From positions 1 through 7,884 of the forward strand of contig JAJCYJ010000131.1 of assembly GCA_029262975.1 (NCBI GenBank): a DNA stretch of 7,884 nucleotides, read 5' to 3'. The notes under the pieces were generated by a model that saw only the letters and a list, made by a program, of their open reading frames with translations, searched no databases and was not told the DNA's origin. Every line of letters starts with the position of its first letter. Position 1 is the first letter of the stretch. Positions 1 through 7,400 of the stretch are shown here, piece by piece. The stretch is from Saprospiraceae bacterium (GTDB lineage Bacteria; Bacteroidota; Bacteroidia; Chitinophagales; Saprospiraceae). Made by a program: the position numbers and the translations under genes.

Positions 1-1
1 A

Positions 2-181
2 CTAAAGATTGTAAGTCTGGGGTTATTGTCAATAGGAATATTCACACTCCTTCTGGATGCTATTTTAATACTTGTAGCAGAGTGGTTCTTAGTTGGTTTG
101 AAGGTCAAGAATTTTTGGTGGGCGCTTATCCTGGCAGCAATAGTGGCAATTATCGATGGTGTAGTGGGATCACTATTCTAA
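2..181 (+). CDS. Phage holin family (YvlD/PF04020-like) membrane protein, C-terminal end
   Basis: An open frame enters from the left edge and stops at TAA (179-181), giving 59 residues; the start lies outside the window. The translation is strongly hydrophobic and appears to form two membrane segments. The first is rich in Leu/Ile/Val/Ala (from KIVSLGLLSIGIF to LDAILILVAEWF). A short polar turn with Gly-Leu-Lys-Val-Lys follows, then a second segment (WWALILAAIVAIIDGVVG) ending SLF. This hydrophobic-turn-hydrophobic pattern, with the aromatic 'NFWWAL' and the closing 'GSLF', matches the C-terminal half of the small four-helix proteins annotated as phage holin family (Phage_holin_4_2; YvlD in Bacillus). 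Despite the name, these are usually ordinary chromosomal genes, not prophage remnants, and their role is poorly known. The gene converges on the minus-strand gene ending at 236, with 54 bp between. Family assignment is from memory of the pattern. Confidence 0.72.
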   Translation, partial: LKIVSLGLLSIGIFTLLLDAILILVAEWFLVGLKVKNFWWALILAAIVAIIDGVVGSLF

Positions 182-235
182 TTATTGATACGATAAAAGA
201 ATATTCGGACTTTATGCTCTGTTCAATTTTAAAGA

Positions 236-1468
236 TTAAAACCTGGGGTTAACAATATTGTTATTCTTGGATCCGAATTGGAAATTAAAACCTACATAGG
301 TAAAATAGGAATAGTCGGTATCCAATTGGCGATTTTGCAATATAATATCCTGGGCGGAAACCTCGGCTTTCGATATATTGATGCGATCTCCGACATAGGA
401 TATACGTCCACCAAATTGTAATCGGAGCCCTTTCACAAGATTTAATTCAACATTAGGATTGAATGAAATGCTATATAGGGCAAGGTCTTTAAAATACTGG
501 TCAAATTCAAAGTCAAAAGAAATATCTCCCCATTGTTGTGTTTGCTCAAATTCGATATCAAAGCTATGACGCCACAAGGTTTCATTTAACTTGTCAAAGA
601 CGGTAGGCGAAGTGTAATCATTATAAACAATGCCAGAGGAATACATCATACTAAATCGACGGGTACTATTCTCAGAATAAGGGTAGAAATTAAATTCTAT
701 AGCCGGCCTCAATGATAACTCAAAATCAGTATTTCCAAACGAAGAAGAACCAAATAATGACCTGGCACCAACTGCCCAGTGATCTCCTACACTTTTTACA
801 TATTGGGTGAATGTGCGGTATCGTTCATTTTTACTTTCTACCTTTTCGCCATCCGAAAGGGTAAAAGATGACTGGTCAAGGTCATACCAGGTACTGATAA
901 GAATCTTATGTTTTTCTGTAACTCTGCTAGCACTTAATCTCGCAAAATAACCTTGCTCATTAAATGTGGACTCTCCATTAACATTCAAATTGAGACTGAT
1001 ATTAAAAGCCCAGTAATTCCACGGATCATCGGCTTGATTATTTACGGCAGTTTTAACAACTTCCTGCGCCACTTCATATGTTATGGCATCTTTAAGTGAA
1101 CTCAACGCTAACGCAGGAAGAAGCCCTATCTTCAAATGATCTCTCATCAAAATACGTTCTTGAAGATCCGAAATATTTGCATTATTGTAATAAACGATTG
1201 TATCCGAATTTAACTGCTCGATGCCATCATAGTTAAATATTAATTGTACTTCACGTGCACCTGCACTTGCATTTTGTGATGTTGCCAATATATAGATATC
1301 CACATCTTGTCTATCACGCTGATAATTGACAAATGTGATTTCTTGTTTTATATAATCCCGGTCACACCTCATCTGACAATCGAGGTAGACACTTAATCGA
1401 TCAGGGGTTTCTTGACTAAAGACACAAGTACATATGAGGATAAAGGTGAAAGTTGATATCAGTCGCAT
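236..1468 (-). CDS. Probable outer-membrane beta-barrel protein of unknown function
   Basis: This is a 410-residue protein with a Sec signal peptide (about residues 1-18, hydrophobic core ISTFTFILICTCVFS, likely cut before Gln-Glu). After it comes a conserved-looking segment (about 27-85) with the motif YLDCQMRCDRDYIKQEITFV, then NYQRDRQDVDIYILATSQ. I recall this segment from uncharacterised exported proteins of Bacteroidota and some Acidobacteria; it has no function that I know. From about residue 150 to the end the sequence alternates polar and hydrophobic residues in many short strands with frequent aromatic girdles (for example WNYWAFNISLNLNVNG, TYVGFNFQFGS). It ends NNIVNPRF, and a terminal Phe is typical of barrel insertion by BAM. 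A periplasmic N-terminal part plus an outer-membrane barrel is therefore likely. No Shine-Dalgarno is visible upstream of the ATG, as usual in this phylum. It is separated from the effector operon by 710 bp of repeats, so a functional link is not implied. Confidence 0.75.
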   Translation of the reverse strand: MRLISTFTFILICTCVFSQETPDRLSVYLDCQMRCDRDYIKQEITFVNYQRDRQDVDIYILATSQNASAGAREVQLIFNYDGIEQLNSDTIVYYNNANISDLQERILMRDHLKIGLLPALALSSLKDAITYEVAQEVVKTAVNNQADDPWNYWAFNISLNLNVNGESTFNEQGYFARLSASRVTEKHKILISTWYDLDQSSFTLSDGEKVESKNERYRTFTQYVKSVGDHWAVGARSLFGSSSFGNTDFELSLRPAIEFNFYPYSENSTRRFSMMYSSGIVYNDYTSPTVFDKLNETLWRHSFDIEFEQTQQWGDISFDFEFDQYFKDLALYSISFNPNVELNLVKGLRLQFGGRISYVGDRINISKAEVSAQDIILQNRQLDTDYSYFTYVGFNFQFGSKNNNIVNPRF

Positions 1469-1729
1469 GGAGGTATGAACGAGAGGTATACCCTTATATT
1501 TTATTAATCGACTAAGTTTTTACCCTGTCTTTCAAATGTTTAATCAAGAATATAGGAGGGGAAATCTATCGATATTTTCTTTGTTACGATTTGTAATGAT
1601 TTCCTCTTATTCTTTGCTCCACCAATAATACAGATACGCTATGACTTATGGTTAATCAGGGTTCAATTCATTCCTTCGCGATTGAATGACACAATGGATG
1701 TGTTAGCTTTGTAGTCAGGAGCAGAAAGA

Positions 1730-1830
1730 GGTTCCCCTGGTGAAAAAAAGGTGATTGAAAAGGGTGGGCGGCAATTTTCTTCTAGCAAAAATGGTATCAA
1801 CTTGAAAAACGATATTTTATACTTCACCCG
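1730..1830. repeat. Intergenic direct repeat, copy 1 (decayed)
   Basis: About 101 bp that align by eye to 2061-2163 at roughly 75-80% identity, in the same orientation. Shared landmarks in order are CCCCTGGTGAAAA, ATTGAAA, GGCGGCA, GCAAAAATGGT, CAACT and the closing CACCCG. The internal hairpin of the other copy is degraded here (AATTTTC/GCAAAAAT no longer pair perfectly), so this looks like the older copy. Confidence 0.7.
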
Positions 1831-1922
1831 AGCCGAATATTGCCATTTGCCGGATTTTTTGAAGGTGTTAACCAGAGATAGATAAATTGTACCAACTGTC
1901 GCTCTTACAGAGCTTATATTTC

Positions 1923-1942
1923 TACCCTATGAAACGAGGGTA
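1923..1942. repeat. Short hairpin, TACCCT/AGGGTA
   Basis: A perfect 6-bp inverted repeat (TACCCT at 1923-1928, AGGGTA at 1937-1942) with an 8-base loop, sitting just outside the larger palindromic element. It is probably the left part of the same repetitive element. It is not followed by a T run, so it is not a good terminator. Confidence 0.5.
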
Positions 1943-1948
1943 TGAGGA

Positions 1949-2048
1949 CCCTGGCTAAAATGTGTTACCCCTCCGGGGTTTTCAATCTATCGATTCTTAT
2001 TATATACCTTGTGAAAAGTCCTGTAAGGACGATATATTTTAGCCAGGG
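1949..2048. repeat. Nested palindromic intergenic element with 13-bp outer inverted repeat
   Basis: The ends are a perfect 13-bp inverted repeat: CCCTGGCTAAAAT at 1949-1961 and ATTTTAGCCAGGG at 2036-2048. Between the arms lie two smaller hairpins, ACCCC-TCC-GGGGT (1967-1979) and GTCCT-GTA-AGGAC (2018-2030). A single strand could therefore fold into a branched, cruciform-like structure on either strand. The pattern of short GC stems in AT-rich DNA is familiar from intergenic repeats scattered through Bacteroidota genomes. It contains no transposase and could be a non-autonomous or structured-RNA element. The perfect arms were read directly; the family memory is not verified. Confidence 0.75.
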
Positions 2049-2071
2049 GTAGAACGGAGTGGAACCCCTGG
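2043..2071. repeat. Hairpin CCAGGGGT/ACCCCTGG
   Basis: A perfect 8-bp inverted repeat (CCAGGGGT at 2043-2050, ACCCCTGG at 2064-2071) with a 13-base loop. Its left arm overlaps the right arm of the 1949-2048 inverted repeat, so the two foldings are mutually exclusive. Its right arm begins direct-repeat copy 2. A competing-stem arrangement is what a structural switch would need, but it may simply reflect how the repeat was assembled. Confidence 0.65.
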
Positions 2072-2163
2072 TGAAAAGCGAGGTAATTGAAATGAGTTGG
2101 CGGCATTTTTGCTTCTTGCAAAAATGGTGACAACTCGAATAACGAATCTCTGAACTCCACCCG
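2061..2163. repeat. Intergenic direct repeat, copy 2 (better preserved)
   Basis: About 103 bp, the partner of 1730-1830. It ends 15 bp beyond the stop codon of the T9SS protein gene at 2179, so it could lie in the 3' untranslated end of the operon transcript. It carries the intact inner hairpin at 2104-2126. Confidence 0.7.
2104..2126. repeat. Perfect 9-bp hairpin CATTTTTGC/GCAAAAATG
   Basis: CATTTTTGC (2104-2112) and GCAAAAATG (2118-2126) pair perfectly around a 5-base loop (TTCTT). It lies 53-75 bp downstream of the operon's last stop codon. It could stabilise or end the operon mRNA, but it lacks a clear following U run on the minus strand, so I call it a repeat hairpin rather than a terminator. 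Confidence 0.6.
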
Positions 2164-2178
2164 TTAATCACCCTTGCT

Positions 2179-2658
2179 CTATTTGGAAAAATTAAAAAAC
2201 GGATAAACACCCTTCTCTCCTTTTGAAGTGGTCATTACTAAAAAATAATTGCCCACATCAAGTTGTTTTGTATTTAGACGAGTAGTTAAGTTAAAATTTC
2301 CATTCATCAGTTTAATACCATGGGAGTTGTACAGTACGTATTCAATGCGGCCAGTATGTTCCGTCTGAATATGTAAAATGTCGATAACTGGATTTGGAAA
2401 GAGAAGTACTTCATCTTCCAGTTGTAATGTTGAAGTAGCTGTACTCATTTCTTTAAAAAATAATTGATTATATCCTTCGGAGAGTTTGACATCTTCAGAT
2501 TTAAAAGTTAAAACTGACAGCTCTCCCAGGGTCCATTGCAAGGAGGCCGGAGATTGTTTATCTAAAGTGCCTGCAGTAGAGATAACTTCAGGGCTAATGC
2601 TTTGCGCGAGGATTCTGGAAAAAAGTATCAATAAAAAGAAAACTTGAAAATATTTCAT
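2179..2658 (-). CDS. Small secreted protein with T9SS type A sorting domain
   Basis: This is a 159-residue protein. Residues 1-19 are a Sec signal peptide with a hydrophobic FFLLILF core, likely cut after LAQ. Residues 20-65 carry the pattern SPEVISTAGTL...LQWTLGELSV...LSEGYNQ. That module is common in short Bacteroidota exported proteins (memory form: SPQVI.SAG....LSWTLGE......L.QGF.Q). Residues 82-159 are a C-terminal T9SS type A sorting domain: FPNP at 87-90, then beta strands IEYVLYNSHGIKLMNG and LDVGNYFLVMTTSKGEKG. The protein should therefore be exported across the outer membrane and anchored or released. Its ATG overlaps the stop codon of the upstream fibre-like gene (ATGA, 2655-2658), which implies translational coupling and a joint function. 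The specific role is unknown; a small surface or accessory protein for the operon is my inference. Confidence 0.85.
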   Translation of the reverse strand: MKYFQVFFLLILFSRILAQSISPEVISTAGTLDKQSPASLQWTLGELSVLTFKSEDVKLSEGYNQLFFKEMSTATSTLQLEDEVLLFPNPVIDILHIQTEHTGRIEYVLYNSHGIKLMNGNFNLTTRLNTKQLDVGNYFLVMTTSKGEKGVYPFFNFSK

Positions 2659-4445
2659 TGCTTAGTTTTTGGATGAGACAATTCCATTCCCATCTGGTCA
2701 GGATCAGCATTTGGCTTAGCGGCATCAAAATTTGCTTTATAAAAACTTCTTCTTACCCCTTTTACCTCCCAATCAAAAAGATAGTCGCCAGTTCCCTGTA
2801 GCAGTTCTCTAACGTTAAATCCTTGATTATCCTTTTTAACTACTGCGATCCCTTTGGATTCCGCTGATAAAGGAGTAATCATAACCGTCATGCCTTCTTT
2901 TTCAATCAGGTTTTGAAAATGTTTAGGAAATTGTATGCTACCATTGCCTGCTGTGAGTTGGGCTGTACCGCGTAAATAGGCAGCGTCTTCCGGTCCCTGA
3001 ATCACAGAATAGCGCACCTTTTGATTGGATTTTTCTGGATTGTCTACAAAACTATCTACGAAGTCCGCAAAGATTCTCCCATTTCCATCTTCGTCAATGT
3101 ACATACCGGCTTGAGATTCTCCTTCAACGTCATTTACAGTAATAAATCCATGATTGACATTACTTCCCAAAGCTGTAAGGTTAATATTCCTATTTCCATT
3201 TGGACCATTTTGAATTAATCCGCCCCGCCCGCTTGCAGAGATGAACATAGCGCCTATGTTATCTCCATTTTCATTATAAGTCCCAATCCAGGGCTTGTTA
3301 CTAGCTCCTATGACGGATGAAAGAAGAATATTGGTATTCCCATTTTCACCATTAAGTCTTGCAGTACCTGCGTCATCAATATTTGAAAAAAGTTCTACTC
3401 TCCTGTCCGATCCTTGGAATAAATCTATTCCTCCAGAGCCGTCGTTAAACCGAACAAGACTAACGGCATCAGTCCCGTCCTGGTTCTGGAGTGCCGCAAA
3501 GGCCCCGGAATAACCTATGCCGCCTTGCTGCGTTTCCCATGGACTTGTGCCTTCAGGTAGATTGACACTATTCCCATTACTCAAAGAAAGATTACTGCCG
3601 TTTAGACTGAGCGATTGAAATTCATTAGTCGGATCTGCATCTGCGTCCTGGCTAACAGGGGATAAATCAATCGCGTTCCCATCACTTATTGAAAGGATCT
3701 TCCCACTAAGTGAGAGTTCCTGAAAAGATGTGTTGGACGATACCGGTAGTTGTACAGAATTACCCCCGGAAATAGATAATTGGTTTCCGGAAACAGATAA
3801 TCCCTGGAGTTCATTAGTCGGATCTGCATCTGCATCCTGACTAACAGTGGATAAATCCACTGCATTACCGTCGCTTATGGAGAGTGTCTTACCGGTGAGT
3901 GATAGCTCTTGTGCCGGCACGTCAGGCGGAGAAGGGAGTTGTACAGAATTTCCCCCGGAAATAGAAAGCTGATTTCCAGACAGCCCTAAAATCTGAATTT
4001 CATTTGTGGGGTCAGTGTCATTATCTGTGGCACTACTACTATTAGCGGCCTCTGCAGCAAATAAGGCATACGGTACAGAACGCAATTGACTTGTACCCAG
4101 GAAGATGTAATTTTCTCCACCTTCTGGATCCATTTCTGTACGCAAGAAGAACATATCTTCTCCCCAATCAATATTTCTCAAATTGCCAAGAAGTAAATCC
4201 CCTTCACCAATCCTGATAGAGAATAAACCATATTCATCGGTGGTCACTATGTGTTCTTCCTGGAATTCAATTTGACCATTCTCAAATCCACTTATGATAC
4301 TCATAAGCAACGATATTTCCTGGTTGTCAATAGGTGCTCCTTCACTATCTCTTGCTAATCCCTGGTAGTTAAAGGAGAAGGGTACTTGTGCCATTATTGA
4401 TAAGGACAACAAGAAAATAAGTAAGAGAAATAAAAACTTTCTCAT
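2655..4445 (-). CDS. Secreted fibre-like repeat protein (tail-fibre/collar-like architecture)
   Basis: This is a 596-residue protein with a Sec signal peptide (1-20, ending SIMAQ). Residues 21-132 form a module frequent in Bacteroidota surface proteins: FNYQGLARDSEGAPI near the start, GLFSIRIGEG in the middle and GTSQLRSVPYALFAAEAA at the end. Residues 143-298 are near-identical 63-residue repeats with DPTNE, LSISGGNSVQLP and LSISDGNAVDLS motifs, likely a beta-solenoid or trimeric fibre. Residues 300-460 are Gly/Asn-rich with further short repeats (NGNTNI, NGNRNI, DEDGNGRI). Residues 476-571 are a compact domain with VIQGPEDAAYLRGTAQL, FDWEVKGVRRSFYKA and a central VMITPLSAESKGIAVV. I recall this domain at the C-terminus of fibre-like proteins in Bacteroidota and cyanobacteria. 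There is no T9SS sorting domain, unlike both operon partners. It starts 4 bp after the stop of the toxin-like gene (TAATCCTATG) with no Shine-Dalgarno, so coupling is likely. An adhesin or structural fibre is the best guess. Confidence 0.82.
   Translation of the reverse strand: MRKFLFLLLIFLLSLSIMAQVPFSFNYQGLARDSEGAPIDNQEISLLMSIISGFENGQIEFQEEHIVTTDEYGLFSIRIGEGDLLLGNLRNIDWGEDMFFLRTEMDPEGGENYIFLGTSQLRSVPYALFAAEAANSSSATDNDTDPTNEIQILGLSGNQLSISGGNSVQLPSPPDVPAQELSLTGKTLSISDGNAVDLSTVSQDADADPTNELQGLSVSGNQLSISGGNSVQLPVSSNTSFQELSLSGKILSISDGNAIDLSPVSQDADADPTNEFQSLSLNGSNLSLSNGNSVNLPEGTSPWETQQGGIGYSGAFAALQNQDGTDAVSLVRFNDGSGGIDLFQGSDRRVELFSNIDDAGTARLNGENGNTNILLSSVIGASNKPWIGTYNENGDNIGAMFISASGRGGLIQNGPNGNRNINLTALGSNVNHGFITVNDVEGESQAGMYIDEDGNGRIFADFVDSFVDNPEKSNQKVRYSVIQGPEDAAYLRGTAQLTAGNGSIQFPKHFQNLIEKEGMTVMITPLSAESKGIAVVKKDNQGFNVRELLQGTGDYLFDWEVKGVRRSFYKANFDAAKPNADPDQMGMELSHPKTKQ
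3552..4019 (-). repeat. In-frame 189-bp tandem repeats (2.5 copies)
   Basis: Copies lie at 3831-4019, 3642-3830 and a partial third at 3552-3641. The spacing was read from TTCATT landmarks at 3621, 3810 and 3999, exactly 189 bp apart. Each encodes a 63-residue unit starting D-x-DPTNE, with two sub-blocks built on LS(I/L)S(G/D)GN and ending VSQDA. Copies 2 and 3 are nearly identical at the DNA level around the DPTNE junction, which points to recent duplication or gene conversion and to possible length variation. Confidence 0.88.
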
Positions 4446-4449
4446 AGGA

Positions 4450-7400
4450 TTAATTTGAGGATTGTTTAATAAACTTCAAGACTGAGCTATGACCTGATTC
4501 ATCCGAAATATGGAATATGTAAAATCCCGGAATAAGATGATTTATATTGACTTGCAGAGTGTTTTGACCGGGGACAACGATATTGCTTGATGAAGTGATT
4601 TTGTGTCCAGTGATGTCTAAGATGGAAAAAGAAACCTCCTGTTTCTTTGGACTAAAAAGTCCAATTTTTAAAAGGTTGAAGGCAGGATTAGGATACGCTA
4701 CCGACATATCGATTTCTTCACTTTTACCAGATTCCGGGATCAATGAATTGTCTTTAACTAAAAAGTTTTCTGTACCACAATCACATTGCTCCGGGAAAGG
4801 AATTTGTTCGGGCCCGGAGTCAAGCCCAGGAGCATCCCGATCATCCCAGCCCTGATCATAGGAATAGGTTTCATAATGATCCCATTGCCATCCATCAGCC
4901 ACCAAATTGGGATATAAATTATAACCCTTTCTTCGCATTTTAGCCATATATCGTTTCAGATATCGATCCCTGAAACCAGGAGGTCCCTTGGGAATTGATC
5001 TGACGACACCTTTTGTCGAGAATCTGGAAAAATCAGGCTCAAAGGCAGTAATTGGATAATCAACATATGGAGAGCCTTTGTCTGGTTTACCCAATACATA
5101 ATATTGATTTTCGGGCCCGTGGTGCGTTACATTTCCACCTTCATAATTGGCTTCAAATATCACTTCACGATTGATAAAATCAACAATTGTATTTTGTTCT
5201 TCAGTGATAAATCCTTTTTCTGAATCAAAATCGGCTCCGGAAAAACGGGGAATGTATTTTTCATCGCTCGCAGGTGCATTTATATAGGGATCTTTCTCCA
5301 GACCATCAAGTGAATAAGCGTATTGAGCCATCGCCAGGAGATCGTAATCTGCCGTATAAAATCTGGATCTGTTTTGTTCGTCCTTCAACATTGGATTGGC
5401 CAAAACATTCATTGGTTTTAAATTGAAAATGGAAACAGGTTGTTCACTTAATGGACAACAATCAATTTTGTCTTCGCATAGGTCATCCGTACTTTTTATC
5501 CAATTATAATAAAGTCCACCAGCCGACTGGAGATAAATAGAACTTACAGGATCCAGGGCTGTTGAATCAAAATAGACCATATAGTCTTGTTTATTTTCGT
5601 CACAGGTATAAGCAATTTCCAGATGGCGCAATTCAGCAAAATTGTCCGGATCATTTTTTGATGCAATCACCTCTTCATTGTATTTCACGATTTCACTGTC
5701 TCTCTCTTCTTTTCTATCTGCTTGATATTGAAACCAAAGCTTACTAAATCGCTGATCTTCAGCGATGAAAGCCCGTTGGGGCCCCCAATTAGAACTTTTG
5801 CCTTTTAATTTCATAGGTTTAGTGGCATTGTTCGCCTGAATTACCGCAGTGGCATCGGGATTAACCGGTCGGGCAAGAATCACCATATTCAATATGTCTG
5901 CCACTTCGGCATATACAAATGCGTGAGAAGGGACCATACCGGACCAACAGGCAGCTTCACATCCTATATAAGTTTCTTCGTCTATCATGCTTTCTGTAGT
6001 GATAGAAAAAGGATCAGGTATTTCAATGGGCATATCCTGTCCCGCTTCCGGAAATCCTTCCATATTGAAGTTTTCATTGCCCGATTTTAAAAGCAGAACA
6101 CATCGATTGATGATTTCAGGATACCTTGGGGCATAGCTATGAATGTGGTTGTTGAATTCAGTTATATAGGGAGATTCCAGACCGCCAGTCTGACTTTCAT
6201 ATCTGACGACACAGTCATTTGCGGCATTCTTAAAAATAAGGTAGCGAAAGAAATCCACCACCTGATCTGCCTGGTTGATCTCATCAGGAAAAGGATCGGT
6301 TATTTCTCCCTCGATTAGAGACCAATCTTCGTTTTGAATTGCTACTTGGAGATTGTCATCAAAATCGCCATAATTTATTTCAGTAGTTTCATATTGTGTT
6401 ACAATTACACCTTCTTCAGTTGCAAACCAATCATCTACTACTTCCTTCATAAACAGATGCCACACAAACCAGAATCTATTGAGCGGAAAATTGAACATGT
6501 CAATAAACTCTTCTCGTTTTGAGGGCTTTCTAAGTTCACTCACTTTTGATGACGGAATGGGTAAGAAGAGAGAACTTTTTTCATTCGCATTTTTAAGTTC
6601 TGGAGGTAGGAAGTGATGTCGATCAGCAAGATTGGCTATAAAGTCTGCGAGCGTAGAATTATTAAAATAAAATATCATAGTCAAAGCACGCAGAAAATTG
6701 AAATAAGTTGCAAAAAATGCAGGCTCCCCGGCATTGGATCTTAGATTTTCAATATCATCGACTGTACAGACAATGGCATGGCTTGGTACTGTAGTAGGCC
6801 CAATTTTCTTCAAAGCAGGACTCATAGGTCGTTGATCTTGAACGGCCCCTGTATCTCCTATGCCTCCAAATAAATAAGTGGCAAATACTACAGATTCATT
6901 GATAAATTTTTCAATGAATGGAATACTCGTCAATGATTCACTTTCGTCTCCGATAAATCCGAGAAAATCGCTTAATTCAGACCCACTGTGCGTACTGGCG
7001 ATACTTATCATCCTATTGATATCACCTTCGTTAAAATTATTAGAGCGTTTATATTCGGTATCATAGGTGTCGTGTGCAGCAAATACTCTTGGCAGGATTC
7101 CTCCCATGGAATGACCTATAACATCTGCTTGTGTAGCAGCAATGTTTAACTCATCTCTAAAAAAATCCACGGCATCCTGTATGCCGCCATCATTTTCATA
7201 TACTACCCTTTTGTTGGATTTAAAACGCGATGATTCCAGGGCCTCCGGAGTAAAGAATAAATCATCCAACTTCCCATTAGAGTTCACATAGTTAACGGTG
7301 AATACTTTGAAACCTCCTAATTCAAGCCCCTGAACCATATTGTTAGCCGCAGGTGCTATAGGTGTCTTCCAACAATTATCGGGATTATCAAATGTGCCAT

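Larger units (their letters stand above)
1469..2178. other. Gene-free, repeat-rich intergenic region
   Basis: There is no credible coding region in these 710 bp between two minus-strand genes. The right part (about 1730-2163) is built from direct repeats and nested inverted repeats, described separately. The left part (1469-1600) should carry the promoter for the outer-membrane protein gene, but I could not place a convincing Bacteroidota -7/-33 pair (TAnnTTTG with TTTG). A short stretch at 1553-1573 (GGAGGGG followed by AATCTATCGAT) resembles the segment at about 1973-1994 (CCGGGG, then AATCTATCGAT). It may be a further, strongly decayed copy of the same element. Confidence 0.7.

Noticed and set aside
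182..260. Bidirectional terminator between the convergent genes
   Set aside because: Only weak pairing (for example AACC/GGTT at 240-250, inside the coding end) and no T run next to a GC stem.
1469..1560. Bacteroidota-type promoter for the outer-membrane protein gene
   Set aside because: A TTTG is present on the minus strand, but no matching TAnnTTTG at the right spacing; best candidate differs in most of the -7 positions.
1730..2163. CRISPR array
   Set aside because: Only two long, imperfect repeats with unequal content between them; no short regular repeat-spacer pattern.
1965..2210. 81-codon minus-strand open frame across the intergenic repeats
   Set aside because: It is made of the palindromic and direct-repeat DNA, overlaps the real gene's 3' end in another frame, and has no domain or signal; such frames are by-products of this kind of repeat.
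3021..3513. Two plus-strand open frames of 65 and 72 codons
   Set aside because: Antisense to the fibre-like gene, no recognisable protein features.
3986..4171. 61-codon minus-strand frame inside the fibre-like gene
   Set aside because: Overlaps the in-frame repeat protein in a different frame; shadow only.
4583..4855. 90-codon plus-strand open frame
   Set aside because: Lies wholly opposite the coding region for the linker and sorting domain of the large protein; composition and content show no protein family.
5562..7066. Three short plus-strand frames opposite the large gene
   Set aside because: All 61-62 codons, antisense to a well-supported catalytic protein, no independent evidence.
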